The notes beneath the pieces were generated by a model. It saw only the letters and a program-made list of their open reading frames with translations. It did not search any database and was not told the DNA's origin. A stretch of 39,504 nucleotides of DNA from Clostridiales bacterium (GTDB taxonomy: Bacteria > Bacillota > Clostridia > TANB77 > CAG-508), in assembly GCA_004553715.1 (NCBI GenBank), contig SFKP01000004.1:1-39504 (forward strand), in the 5' to 3' direction. Within the stretch, counting starts at the first letter, position 1, and each line of letters begins with the position of its first letter. A program made the position numbers and the translations under genes. Of the stretch, positions 29,835 to 38,992 are shown in pieces.

Positions 29835-30504
29835 AACAATAATTGTTGAAGGAAAAACAACAAATGAAGCACTAGAAAAAGGTTTAAAAGAATTAAATGT
29901 TTCAAAAAACATGGTTGAATATAAACAAATAGAAGATGCTAATAAAAGAAGTTTCTATAGCATACTTGCTCCACGAGTTGTAAAATTAGAGATAACAGTA
30001 AAAGACGAAAATATACAAGAAGTACATAAAGAAAAAAGAAAAAAAATTATGGAAGAAGACGAATTAAAAAAAGCAGAAGAAAAAATACAAAATTTTTTAA
30101 AAAGCTTTTTACCAGAAGATATAAAATTTGAAACAAAAATAGAAAATACAGAAATATTAGTTAATTTAGATGGTGAAGAAATCAGCTATTTGATTGGATA
30201 TAGAGGAGAAACAATAAATGCTCTTCAAAATATATTATCTGTAATTACTAATAATGAGCAAAATTTAAAAGCTAAAGTTTTCTTAGATGTAAGTGGATAT
30301 AAAGAAAAGAGAATAAAAACTTTAGAAAATCTTGCAGAAAAAATGGCAAAAACAGTAATAAGAACAAGAAAACCAATAACTTTAGAGCCTATGACAGCTT
30401 ATGAAAGAAAAATAATACACACAGCTTTACAAAATAATGACAAGATAAAAACATTTAGTAAAGGGGAAGAGCCACATAGAAGATTGGTAATTTCTTTAAA
30501 ATAA
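29827..30504 (+). CDS. jag: Jag/KhpB RNA-binding protein
   Basis: A 225-residue protein with the three domains of Jag: Jag_N (IIVEGKTTNEALEKGLKELN), a KH-like domain with GEEISYLIGYRGETINALQNIL (about 118-140), and R3H near the end (EPMTAYERKIIHTALQN, GEEPHRRLVIS). Known members bind RNA and affect cell elongation. Overlapping start inside yidC indicates coupling. Confidence 0.94.
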   Translation: MPRTIIVEGKTTNEALEKGLKELNVSKNMVEYKQIEDANKRSFYSILAPRVVKLEITVKDENIQEVHKEKRKKIMEEDELKKAEEKIQNFLKSFLPEDIKFETKIENTEILVNLDGEEISYLIGYRGETINALQNILSVITNNEQNLKAKVFLDVSGYKEKRIKTLENLAEKMAKTVIRTRKPITLEPMTAYERKIIHTALQNNDKIKTFSKGEEPHRRLVISLK

Positions 30505-30513
30505 TTAAAAGAC

Positions 30514-30569
30514 AAAAAGTTTTGCTTTTTATGAGGTATAAATCCTTTAAATTGCAAAACTTTTTATTT
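30514..30569 (+). terminator. Terminator-like hairpin after jag
   Basis: AAAAAGTTTTGC (30514-30525) pairs with GCAAAACTTTTT (30554-30565), followed by ATTTT. The 28-base loop is long for a terminator, so partial read-through into mnmE is likely. Confidence 0.55.
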
Positions 30570-30586
30570 TAGAAAGGAAATTAAAA

Positions 30587-31951
30587 ATGTCTACAATAGC
30601 AGCAATATCGACAGCTCCAACAACAGGGGGAATAGGAATAATAAGAATAAGTGGAGAAAAAAGTTTTGATATAATTAAAAAAATATTTGTACCAAAGGAT
30701 AAATCAAAAAAAATAGAAGGCTATAAAATGCAATATGGAAATATTGTATCAGAAGAGAAAATAATTGATGAAGTTTTGGTTAGTTTTTTTGTTGCTCCTA
30801 AAAGTTATACAACAGAAAATATGTGTGAAATAAATTCACATGGTGGAATTATTGTTATGAATAAAATCTTAAACTTATGTTTAGAAAATGGTGCAGAAAT
30901 TGCAGAGCCAGGAGAATTTACAAAAAGAGCTTTTATAAATGGAAGAATAGATTTATCACAGGCAGAGGCTATTGCAGATATTATAAATGCAAAATCACAA
31001 AAAGAAGCAGAGGCAAGTGTAAATCAATTAGAAGGCTTTTTATCAAAAGAAGTAAATAAAATAAAGGCAAAAGTGCTAGAATTATTGGCATTTATTGAGG
31101 CGAATATAGATTATCCAGAATATGATGTTGAAACTATTTCAAATAAAAAAGCAAAAGAAAAAATAAATGAGATAGAATGTGATTTAAAAGCTTTGGAAAA
31201 AAGTTTTGACAATGGCAAAATAATAAAAGAAGGTATTAAAACAGTGATAATAGGAAAGCCAAATGCAGGAAAATCTTCACTATTAAATGAACTAGCAAGA
31301 GAAGAAAAAGCAATAGTGACAGATATTGCAGGGACTACAAGAGATTGCATAGAAGAAGAAATTTTAATAGAAGGAATACCTTTTAAAATAATAGATACTG
31401 CGGGTATAAGGGATACAGACAATAAAATAGAGCAAATAGGAATAGAAAAAGCAAAAGCCTTATTAGAAAAAAGTGATTTAATAATTGCCATTTTTGATAA
31501 TTCAAAAGATTTAACAGAAGAAGACAAGAAAATATTAGAGACAATAAAGAATAAAAAAGCAATAATATTATTAAATAAAATAGATATAGAAGATAAGCAT
31601 CTTGAAGAAAAAGAAGAAATTAAAAAAACTAATAAAAAGGTAATAAAAGTTTCTTTATTAAATAAACAAGGAATAGATGAAATTTATAAAGAACTTGTTA
31701 GAATGTTTAATTTAGATGAAATTAAAATAGATGATTCTGCGATTATTACAAACACAAGGCATAAAGTATTGATTGAAAAAGCAAGAAATTGTGCACAATG
31801 CGCGAAGCAAGACATATCAGGGAATATGCCACTTGATATAACAGCAATAAATATAAAAAACATTGCTGAAAACTTAGGAGAAATAACAGGGGATAATGTT
31901 TCAGAAGATATAATAAAAGAGATTTTTTCAAGATTTTGTTTAGGAAAATAA
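30587..31951 (+). CDS. mnmE: tRNA modification GTPase MnmE
   Basis: A 454-residue GTPase that, with MnmG, installs the 5-carboxymethylaminomethyl group on wobble U34 of certain tRNAs. N-terminal tetrahydrofolate-binding domain [24 protein letters not shown]1 [10 protein letters not shown] near 222-231; G2 IAGTTRD; G3 DTAGIRDT; G4 NKID; and the catalytic C-terminal CLGK. Co-directional with mnmG 25 bases downstream. Confidence 0.97.
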   Translation: MSTIAAISTAPTTGGIGIIRISGEKSFDIIKKIFVPKDKSKKIEGYKMQYGNIVSEEKIIDEVLVSFFVAPKSYTTENMCEINSHGGIIVMNKILNLCLENGAEIAEPGEFTKRAFINGRIDLSQAEAIADIINAKSQKEAEASVNQLEGFLSKEVNKIKAKVLELLAFIEANIDYPEYDVETISNKKAKEKINEIECDLKALEKSFDNGKIIKEGIKTVIIGKPNAGKSSLLNELAREEKAIVTDIAGTTRDCIEEEILIEGIPFKIIDTAGIRDTDNKIEQIGIEKAKALLEKSDLIIAIFDNSKDLTEEDKKILETIKNKKAIILLNKIDIEDKHLEEKEEIKKTNKKVIKVSLLNKQGIDEIYKELVRMFNLDEIKIDDSAIITNTRHKVLIEKARNCAQCAKQDISGNMPLDITAINIKNIAENLGEITGDNVSEDIIKEIFSRFCLGK

Positions 31952-31976
31952 AGTTTACATAAAAGGAGAAATAAAA

Positions 31977-33837
31977 ATGAGATATGATGCAGAAGATTAT
32001 GAAATAGCAGTTATTGGTGGTGGACATGCTGGATGTGAGGCAGCACTTGCTGCAGCAAGAAAAGGACACAAAACAGTAATGTTTTCAATATCTTTAGAAA
32101 ATATTGCAAATATGCCATGTAATCCCAATATTGGAGGAACATCTAAAGGTCATTTAGTAAGAGAAATAGATGCTTTAGGTGGAGAAATGGGTAAAAATAT
32201 TGATAAAACTTTTATTCAATCAAAAATGCTTAATAAATCAAAAGGTCCTGCTGTATATTCATTGAGAGCACAAGCCGATAGAAAACGTTATCAAGCAGAA
32301 ATGAAACATACATTAGAAAAACAAGAAAACTTATATATAAAACAAGCAGAAATAGTAGATATAATAGTCGAAAATGGGGAAGTACAAGCAGTAGTAACAA
32401 ACATTGGAGCAGTGCATCCTGTAAAAGCTGTTATTTTAGCCACAGGGACATATTTAAAAGGAAGAATATACATACGGTGAAACGAATTTCGAAAGTGGAC
32501 CAGATGGTGTTTTCCCTGCAAATAAATTATCTGATATATTAAAAAAGTTAAATATAGAAACTGTAAGGTTTAAAACAGGAACACCTGCTAGAGTAAATAA
32601 AAGAAGTTTAGATTTTTCTAAAATGGAAATTCAAGAAGGAGATAGTGAAATTATTCCATTTTCTTTCGAAAACAAGGCAAAAAAAATAAAACAAGAACCA
32701 TGTTATTTAACATATACTAACGAAAGAACACATGAAATAATAAGAGAGAATTTATCAAGATCTCCAATGTATTCAGGTGAGATTGAAGGAACAGGACCAA
32801 GATATTGCCCATCCATAGAAGATAAAGTAGTAAGATTCAGCGATAAACCAAGACACCAAATTTTTATAGAGCCAATGGGAATAGATACTGAGGAAATGTA
32901 TGTGCAAGGAATGAGTTCATCACTTCCAGAAGATGTACAAATAGCAATGTATAGAACAATTGCTGGAATGGAAAATGTAGAATTTACAAGACCAGCGTAT
33001 GCAATAGAATATGATGCTATTAATCCAACACAATTGAAGTTGTCGTTAGAACTAAAATCGATAGAAGGAATGTTTTTTGCAGGACAAATAAATGGAACTT
33101 CTGGGTATGAAGAAGCGGCAGTTAATGCAAGTTTGAAATTAGAAGGAAAAGAACCTGTAATATTGCATCGTTCTGATGCCTATATCGGAGTTTTAATAGA
33201 TGATATTGTTACAAAAGGAACAAACGAGCCATACAGAATGATGACATCTAGGGCAGAATACAGGCTCTTATTAAGACAAGATAATGCAGATTTAAGATTA
33301 ACACCTATTGGACATGAAGTAGGCTTAATTTCTGAAAAAAGATATAAAAAGTTTTTAAAGAAAAGGGAAAATATAAAAAAAGAAATAGAACGCATAAAAA
33401 ACACGAATATTAAACCAACAAATGAAATAAACAAAATATTAGAAGCTAAAGGGACATCGACAATTAATAATGGAATTAAAATGTCAGAGATATTAAAAAG
33501 AACAGAAATAACATATCAAGATTTAGAAACTATTGATAAAGAAAGACCAAAACTTACTAAAGCAGAGCAAGAGCAAGTAGAAATACAAATAAAATATGAG
33601 GGCTATATTAATTTACAAGAAACTGCAATAGAAAAATTCAAAAAGCTTGAAAACAAAGTAATACCAGCAGATTTTGAGTATAAAGCTTTAAAAGGAATAA
33701 GCCTAGAAGCTATTCAAAAATTAGATAAGTTTAAACCTGTTTCCGTTGGACAAGCTTCAAGAATATCAGGGATATCACCAGCGGATATTTCAGTGTTATT
33801 AATTTATTTAGAGCAATTTAAAAAAACGAAAAAGTGA
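31977..33837 (+). CDS. mnmG: tRNA uridine 5-carboxymethylaminomethyl modification enzyme MnmG, recoded by +1 shift at CGG
   Basis: 619 residues after skipping one base. The FAD-binding motif [19 protein letters not shown] and the [22 protein letters not shown] stretch lie in the first frame. Codon 167 is ATA CGG followed at once by TGA, so without a shift translation would end here. Skipping the C reads ATA GGT GAA ACG and restores [14 protein letters not shown], where the family has a glycine. The second frame then carries [48 protein letters not shown] and the helical C-terminus. It works in a complex with MnmE. The loss would impair wobble decoding, so a functional product is expected. Confidence 0.93.
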
Positions 33838-33846
33838 GGTTAAGTA

Positions 33847-34569
33847 GTGGAATATATAGAATTTAAAAATCGTTTGCAAGAAAGCTTTCAAACTCAAAAA
33901 ATAGATGTAAGTGAAAAACAATGTAAGAAATTTTTTGAATATATGAAGTTGTTAATTGAATGGAATGAAAAGATAAATCTAACAGCAATAGTAGAGCCGG
34001 GGCAAGTAATTACAAAACATTTTTTAGATTCATTAACAATATTAAATTATATAGGTACTAAACAACAAAAAATTATTGACGTTGGAACAGGAGCTGGTTT
34101 CCCAGGAATTCCAATAAAAATAATGGATGATTTATCAGAAATAACTCTTATAGATTCATTAAATAAAAGAATAAATTTTTTACAAGAAGTTATTAATAAG
34201 AATAATTTGAAAAATATTAGGGCAATTCACGGAAGAGCAGAAGATTTTGGTCAAGATAAATTATATAGAGAGAAATATGATGTATGTGTTGCAAGAGCAG
34301 TTGCACCAATGAATATTTTAGTAGAATACCTATTACCTTTTGCTAGAGTAAATGGAATTTGTATTTGCATGAAAGGGGCAAATATTGAAGAAGAGCTAGA
34401 AGAAGCAAAAAAAGCAATAAATCTTTTGGGTGGGAAAATAGAAAAAGTAGAAAGTTTCGGACTTTCTGGCTCAGAAGATAGGAGAAACATCATAATAATA
34501 AGAAAAATATCTAAAACACCAAAGCAATATCCAAGGAAAGCAGGTACAGCTAAAAAATATCCAATATAA
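33847..34569 (+). CDS. rsmG: 16S rRNA (guanine527-N7)-methyltransferase RsmG
   Basis: A 240-residue SAM-dependent methyltransferase with GTG start, directly after mnmG. WNEKINLTAI, KHFLDSL, and the SAM motif IIDVGTGAGFPGIPIKI (about 78-94) are family hallmarks; RAVAPMNILVEYLLPF and CMKG follow. Its target is G527 in the 530 loop of 16S rRNA. The C-terminal KTPKQYPRKAGTAKKYPI is the usual end. Confidence 0.96.
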   Translation: MEYIEFKNRLQESFQTQKIDVSEKQCKKFFEYMKLLIEWNEKINLTAIVEPGQVITKHFLDSLTILNYIGTKQQKIIDVGTGAGFPGIPIKIMDDLSEITLIDSLNKRINFLQEVINKNNLKNIRAIHGRAEDFGQDKLYREKYDVCVARAVAPMNILVEYLLPFARVNGICICMKGANIEEELEEAKKAINLLGGKIEKVESFGLSGSEDRRNIIIIRKISKTPKQYPRKAGTAKKYPI

Positions 34570-34593
34570 GCTTGTTCCACATCTAACGAGCTT

Positions 34594-34625
34594 AAAAAAA
34601 TGCCTAGTTTATGGGTGTTTTTTTT
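34594..34625 (+). terminator. Terminator after rsmG
   Basis: AAAAAAATGCC pairs (with G-U pairs) with GGGTGTTTTTTT around TAGTTTAT and is followed by a T run. The remainder of the 218-base gap holds only the parA promoter. Confidence 0.65.
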
Positions 34626-34730
34626 CTGCCAGACAACTTTTTGTACCACGAAATTTTGATATTAGTTAGCTATTGTATCTATAAAAATTATTATCTAATA
34701 ACAATTTTTTATAAAAAAATGCAAATGTTA

Positions 34731-34759
34731 TTGACATCTTTTTAATAATTTTATATTAT
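34731..34759 (+). promoter_or_regulatory. parA-parB promoter
   Basis: TTGACA (34731-34736), spacer 17, TATTAT (34754-34759), 28 bases before the TTG start. Confidence 0.6.
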
Positions 34760-34787
34760 TATTGTACATGTTTTAGGAGGGATAATT

Positions 34788-35553
34788 TTGGGGAAAATAA
34801 TTGCAGTAGTAAATCAAAAGGGAGGAGTCGGAAAGACTACAACCGCAGTAAATTTAAGCACAGTGTTAGCAAAAAAAGGCAAAAAAGTGTTGTTAATAGA
34901 TGAGGATCCACAAGGGAATGCCACAAGTGGGTTAGGAATATCAAAAGAGAGAGAAAAATCTACATATGATATTATTATTGACGAAATTGATATAAATGAA
35001 GCAATAGTTGATACTGGAATTAAGAACTTACGGAATATGCCCATCTAATATAAACCTAGCAGGAGCAGAAGTAGAACTAGTTTCAGCAAAAAATAGAGAA
35101 TATAAATTAAGGGAAAGCCTTAATAAAATAAAAGACAATTATCATTATATTATTATAGATTGCCCACCATCATTGGGATTTTTAACAATAAATGCATTAA
35201 CTGCAGCTGATTCTATTCTTATACCAATTCAATGCGAATATTATGCATTAGAGGGTGTAGGACAACTTATGAATACAGTTAATTTAATAAAAAAACAAAT
35301 GAATAAGAATTTGTACATTGAAGGTGTTGTTTTAACAATGAATGATGCTAGAACAAACTTATCAACACAAGTTATTGAGGAAGTAAGAAAATATTTTAAG
35401 GATAATGTTTATAAAACAATAATACCAAGAAATGTTAAATTAAGTGAAGCACCAAGCTTTGGGATGCCTATTACACAATATGCACCAATGTCTAAAGGAG
35501 CAAGATGTTATGAAAAACTAGCAAATGAAATATTGAAAACTAGAAAAAAGTAG
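34788..35553 (+). CDS. parA: Chromosome-partitioning ATPase ParA/Soj, recoded by +1 shift at CGG
   Basis: 254 residues after one base is skipped; TTG start with TAGGAGGG upstream. The first frame has the deviant Walker [10 protein letters not shown] at 10-18 and [12 protein letters not shown]. Codon 82 is TTA CGG AAT, and without the shift translation ends eight codons after TTA. Skipping the C gives TTA GGA ATA TGC CCA and joins the family's [14 protein letters not shown]. The second frame continues [24 protein letters not shown] and the C-terminal RGARCYE-like segment [10 protein letters not shown]. MinD-type ATPase that moves ParB-bound origins. Translation of parB follows at once. Confidence 0.93.
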
Positions 35554-35565
35554 GAGGTTGTTAAA

Positions 35566-36423
35566 ATGGCGAAAAAAACTGGGTTAGGAAAAGGTTTAGA
35601 TGCATTATTTGCAAACAATGAAATTGCTGAAGATGAACAAATAAGAGAAGGAGAAGTTGTACAAAAGCTAAATTTAAGAGAAGTAGAACCAAACAGGAAT
35701 CAACCAAGAAAGATTTTTGATGATGAAAAAATAGAAGAATTAGCAAATTCTATAAAAGAATATGGTGTAATACAACCAATAATTGTCACAAAGGAAGATA
35801 ATTATTATAGAATAGTTGCAGGGGAAAGAAGATGGAGAGCTGCAAAAAAAGCTGAAATAACTGAAATTCCAGCTATTATAAGAAATTATACAGAACAAGA
35901 AAATAAAGAAATTGCATTAATAGAAAATATTCAAAGAGAAAATTTGAATCCAATAGAAAAAGCAATGGCATTAAAAGAGTTATTAGAAAAATATTCAATG
36001 ACACAACAACAATTAAGTGATAAATTAGGAATAAGTAGAAGTGGTATAGCAAATACTGTTAGAATGTTAAATTTAGATCCAAAAGTAATAGAATTAGTTA
36101 AAGAGGGAAAACTAACAGAAGGTCACTGTAAAGCTTTACTTGCTGTACAAGATCCAGAAGAACAATACAGAATTGCAAAATACATGATAGAAAGTGGAGA
36201 TAGTGTAAGAGAAGTTGAAAAACAGATGAGAATAAAAAAGAAGGAAAAAGAAAATCCTGTCAAACAAAGCAGATATAATGCAATGTGTAGAGAAATTGAA
36301 GATTCTTTTAGAAGTTTTTTCGGAACAAAAGTTAAAGTAGATGCGGGCAAAAGAGCAGGGAAAATAGTTATACAATATTCTTCAAACGAAGAATTATCTA
36401 GGATTTTAGATATCATAAAATAA
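35566..36423 (+). CDS. parB: Chromosome-partitioning protein ParB/Spo0J
   Basis: A 285-residue CTPase and centromere-binding protein. N-terminal MAKKTGLGKGLDALFA; ParB/sulfiredoxin-like domain with NRNQPRKIFD and the CTP-binding GERRWRAAKKA; ENIQRENLNPIEKA; central helix-turn-helix YSMTQQQLSDKLGISRSGIANTVRML; and a C-terminal dimerisation region. GTAGGAGG site 12 bases after parA. I did not find an obvious parS (TGTTTCACGTGAAACA) in the window. Confidence 0.96.
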   Translation: MAKKTGLGKGLDALFANNEIAEDEQIREGEVVQKLNLREVEPNRNQPRKIFDDEKIEELANSIKEYGVIQPIIVTKEDNYYRIVAGERRWRAAKKAEITEIPAIIRNYTEQENKEIALIENIQRENLNPIEKAMALKELLEKYSMTQQQLSDKLGISRSGIANTVRMLNLDPKVIELVKEGKLTEGHCKALLAVQDPEEQYRIAKYMIESGDSVREVEKQMRIKKKEKENPVKQSRYNAMCREIEDSFRSFFGTKVKVDAGKRAGKIVIQYSSNEELSRILDIIK

Positions 36424-36436
36424 AGTTAGAAAAGTA

Positions 36437-36466
36437 TTGACAAACTATAAAAAAATATGTTAATAT
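36437..36466 (+). promoter_or_regulatory. Promoter of tRNA-Ser cluster
   Basis: TTGACA (36437-36442) and TAATAT (36461-36466), spacer 18, about 35 bases before tRNA-Ser(UGA). Confidence 0.5.
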
Positions 36467-36501
36467 AAATAGTGCTGATGCGAAAATTAGCACACATATG
36501 T

Positions 36502-36593
<92 letters not shown>

Positions 36594-36601
36594 TTTTTTT
36601 A

Positions 36602-36735
36602 TTGTATAGGAAGAATCGACTTTCTTCTTGAAATATCAACGATTTTTCCGTATACAACAAGGTTAGGCAACCTTAGTCTGCCCGAGTGAATACGAGTGGC
36701 GTATGTTTCGAACTTTCTTCGAAGACAGTCTAAGT
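36602..36735 (+). other. Structured spacer between tRNA-Ser genes
   Basis: A succession of foldable elements with no coding frame. TTGTATAGGAA...AATCG pairs with CGATT...TTCC.TATACAA (36602-36657). Then GGTTAGGCAACC, then a three-way-like fold closed by CTTAGTCTG and CAGTCTAAG (about 36670-36735) that encloses ATACG-AGTGG-CGTAT and TTCGAA-CTTTC-TTCGAA. It does not match a tRNA cloverleaf. It could be processed leader RNA or a decayed element. Confidence 0.4.
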
Positions 36736-36751
36736 AAAATGCCTTTCTTAT

Positions 36752-36842
36752 GGAGACGTACCCAAGTGGTTGAAGGGGGCAGTTTGCTAAACTGCTAGGG
36801 TTCGTAAGGGCCGCGGAGGTTCAAAGCCTCTCGTCTCCGCCA
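36752..36842 (+). tRNA. tRNA-Ser (GCU)
   Basis: Acceptor GGAGACG pairs with CGTCTCC; anticodon loop TTGCTAA gives GCU; long variable arm; T-loop GTTCAAAG; encoded CCA. Confidence 0.95.
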
Positions 36843-36875
36843 AAAAAGGCAGTCAAATATATTGGCTGTTTTTTC
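36842..36875 (+). terminator. Terminator between second and third tRNA-Ser
   Basis: AAAAAAGGCAGTCAA and TTGGCTGTTTTTT fold into a hairpin followed by T residues, directly after the CCA of tRNA-Ser(GCU). Confidence 0.6.
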
Positions 36876-36890
36876 ATTGTATAGGGAAAA

Positions 36891-36982
36891 GGAATGGTAT
36901 CGAAGTGGTCATAACGAAGCTGTCTCGAAAACAGTTAGCCATATAATGTGGCACGTGGGTTCGAATCCCACCCATTCCGCCA
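36891..36982 (+). tRNA. tRNA-Ser (CGA)
   Basis: Acceptor GGAATGG pairs with CCATTCC; anticodon loop CTCGAAA gives CGA, reading UCG; long variable arm; T-loop GTTCGAAT; encoded CCA. Confidence 0.93.
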
Positions 36983-37002
36983 AAAAAAATAAAAAGTCTA
37001 CA

Positions 37003-37146
37003 TGTTAATGTTCAGGCCAATCGCTATATAATTCGCTCCATCTTTCTGTCGGTTGGACATTTTCTTTTCTTAGACTAAAGCACGAAAAGAAAAGTGCAAC
37101 CGACACGTGGAGCTACTAATTTGAAAATTTTGGTCTGAATAGTAAC
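37003..37146. repeat. Palindromic MITE-like repeat, copy 2
   Basis: About 144 bases, related to the copy at 5631-5786 in inverted orientation. The ends TGTTAATGTTCAGGCCAA and TTGGTCTGAATAGTAACG are inverted. The core GTCGGTTG...CAACCGAC and TTTTCTTTTC...GAAAAGAAAA gives an almost perfect foldback, with CTCCA and TGGAG outside it. It lies directly after the tRNA-Ser cluster and before the adenosine deaminase promoter. Confidence 0.75.
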
Positions 37147-37175
37147 GTTTACATAATAAAAAAATATCAAAACCA

Positions 37176-37204
37176 TTGCTTTTACAAGTAAAAAATGATA
37201 AAAT
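37176..37204 (+). promoter_or_regulatory. Predicted promoter of adenosine deaminase gene
   Basis: TTGCTT (37176-37181), 17-base spacer, TAAAAT (37199-37204), about 32 bases before the start codon. Confidence 0.45.
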
Positions 37205-37236
37205 GTATGTGTTAAAAAAGTAAGGAGGAATATCAA

Positions 37237-38250
37237 TTGACTCTAGAAGAAATAAAAAAAATAAAAAAAGCAGAATTACATGTTCACCTTGATGGATCTA
37301 TGAGATTACAAACAATAAAGGAATTAGCACAAGAACAAGGTTTAGAATTAACAGAAGAAGATTTAAAAAAATGTATTGTACCAGAAGATTGCAAAGATCT
37401 AAATCAATATTTAGAGGCATTTGAAATACCTGTTAAAGTTTTACAAACTAAGGAAGCTTTAACAAGAGCAGCAAAAGAACTGGCAGAAGATTTGAAAGCA
37501 GATGGAGTAGTTCTTGCAGAGATAAGATTTGCACCAGGGAAACATACAGAAAAAGGTTTAACACAAGATGAAGTTGTAGCAGCTGTTTTAGAAGGATTAA
37601 GACAAGTAGATGGTATACATACAGAACTTATATTATGTTGTATGAGAGGTCCTAAAGAAGATAAAAAAAATGAAGAAATTAATTTAGAAACAGTAGATGT
37701 AGCTAAAAGATTTTTAGAAAAAGGTGTTTGTGCAATAGATTTAGCTGGAGCAGAAAAACAATTTCCTGTTGAAGATCATAAAAATTTATTTGAAAAAGCA
37801 AAACAATATGGAGTTCCATATACAATTCATGCAGGAGAAGCTGCAGGAGTAGAAAGTATAGAAAAAGCAATTAGGTTAGGAGCAAAAAGAATAGGACATG
37901 GAACAGCAGCAATACAAAGTGAAGAGCTAATGAGAAAACTAGCAGAAGAAGGAATTCCTTTAGAATGTTGCCCAACGAGCAATGCACAAACAAAGAGTAT
38001 AGAAAGATATGAGAATCATCCAATAAATGTGTTTTTACAAAAAGGAATAAATGCAACACTTAATACTGATAACAGAACAGTATCTGGAATAAAACTTTCA
38101 GAAGAATTTAAAAAGGCTCAAGATCAATTTGGATTAACAGACGAGCAATTGGTCATATTAATTAAAAATTCTATCGATGCAAGTTTTTACAATCAAAGAT
38201 TACAACTACAAAATAGAAATAATTACAAAAAAGAAGAAGAAACAAGATAA
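37237..38250 (+). CDS. add: Adenosine deaminase
   Basis: A 337-residue zinc hydrolase converting adenosine or deoxyadenosine to inosine forms in purine salvage. TTG start with AAGGAGG. Metal ligands and active-site motifs appear in order: AELHVHLDGS (His-x-His) near 12-21, YTIHAGEAAG, KRIGHGTAA, LECCPTSNAQT and the ligand-Asp motif NTDNRTVSG. Cytosolic. Length matches bacterial enzymes. Monocistronic, with a terminator after it. Confidence 0.95.
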   Translation: MTLEEIKKIKKAELHVHLDGSMRLQTIKELAQEQGLELTEEDLKKCIVPEDCKDLNQYLEAFEIPVKVLQTKEALTRAAKELAEDLKADGVVLAEIRFAPGKHTEKGLTQDEVVAAVLEGLRQVDGIHTELILCCMRGPKEDKKNEEINLETVDVAKRFLEKGVCAIDLAGAEKQFPVEDHKNLFEKAKQYGVPYTIHAGEAAGVESIEKAIRLGAKRIGHGTAAIQSEELMRKLAEEGIPLECCPTSNAQTKSIERYENHPINVFLQKGINATLNTDNRTVSGIKLSEEFKKAQDQFGLTDEQLVILIKNSIDASFYNQRLQLQNRNNYKKEEETR

Positions 38251-38277
38251 ATTTAATAAATGTTATCATAAAAATAA

Positions 38278-38317
38278 AAAAAAAGAATAATTATTAAAAA
38301 ATAATTATTCTTTTTTT
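38278..38317 (+). terminator. Terminator after adenosine deaminase
   Basis: AAAGAATAATTATT and AATAATTATTCTTT form a perfect hairpin followed by a T run. Confidence 0.85.
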
Positions 38318-38330
38318 GTTCGGAGGATAT

Positions 38331-38867
38331 ATGGGTATAGGATTGTGTTTATCACGGAGGAGGAATAAAAGGAGCTGCACATATTGGAGTGCTAAAAGCT
38401 TTAGAAGAAGAAAATGTAAATATTGATATTATATCAGGAACTTCATCAGGAAGCATTGTAGCTGCTTTATATGCAGCAGGATATACGCCAGAAGATATAT
38501 ACTTATTTTTTTAAAAATATGCAAAAAGTGCAACAAAGTTTAATGTTGGAAATATATTTAAATTAATTTATGGTATTTTATTTAAGAGAAAAATAATAAT
38601 AACCGGATTAAATAATGGTAATTATTTAGAAAAAATAATTGATATAAAATTAAGCGAAAAAAATGTAAAAGTGCAATAGAGGTTGTTAACAAATCAGTGT
38701 CTATTATGAATCACGAATTAAAAAATTATGAATTAGAAGGAGCTATTAATTTAATTAAAATACAGACCAAAGGGATTTCGCTTTTAGAAATAAATAAAAT
38801 AGATGAATTATATTTATTAGGATATAAAATTGCAAAAAAAGAAATAAAAAATATATTAAAAAAATAA
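38331..38867 (+). pseudogene. Patatin-like phospholipase, decayed, with CGG frame break
   Basis: ATG at 38331 after CGGAGG starts MGIGLCLS. Codon 9 is CGG; skipping the C gives GGA GGA GGA ATA AAA GGA, the patatin oxyanion motif [17 protein letters not shown], and then GTSSGS with the nucleophile Ser in [16 protein letters not shown]. The frame then meets TAA at 38511 (in YLFF-stop-KYAKS), and the reading resumes in frame to a TAG. The C-terminal region (EVVNKSVSIMNHELKNYELEGAINL to KNILKK) is in another frame after an apparent internal deletion; the catalytic Asp motif is not seen. This gene is broken beyond the CGG site, unlike the other five. Confidence 0.8.
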
Positions 38868-38992
38868 ATAATAAAAAACGAAGAATTAATTAAATAAAAA
38901 TAATAAATATAAAAAAATAATTAATTATTAAAAAATAAAAAAATATGAATAATAAAAAATTAAAAAAATATTATTAGAAAAAGGAGGTAATT

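Noticed and set aside
32440..32480. Shine-Dalgarno-like stimulator of frameshifting upstream of the mnmG site (AAAAGGAAG)
   Set aside because: Spacing is longer than in prfB and no comparable element lies before the other five sites, so it does not explain the common pattern.
35040..35060. Independent start for the C-terminal halves of the broken genes (ParA, MnmG, VirB4-like)
   Set aside because: No well-placed ribosome-binding site and start lie at the junctions. The N-terminal motifs are indispensable and the two frames abut exactly at CGG.
38500..38520. TAA at 38511 in the patatin gene as another recoding event
   Set aside because: The frame is the same on both sides, it lies in a T7A5 tract, and the gene has a further deletion; simple pseudogene decay is enough.
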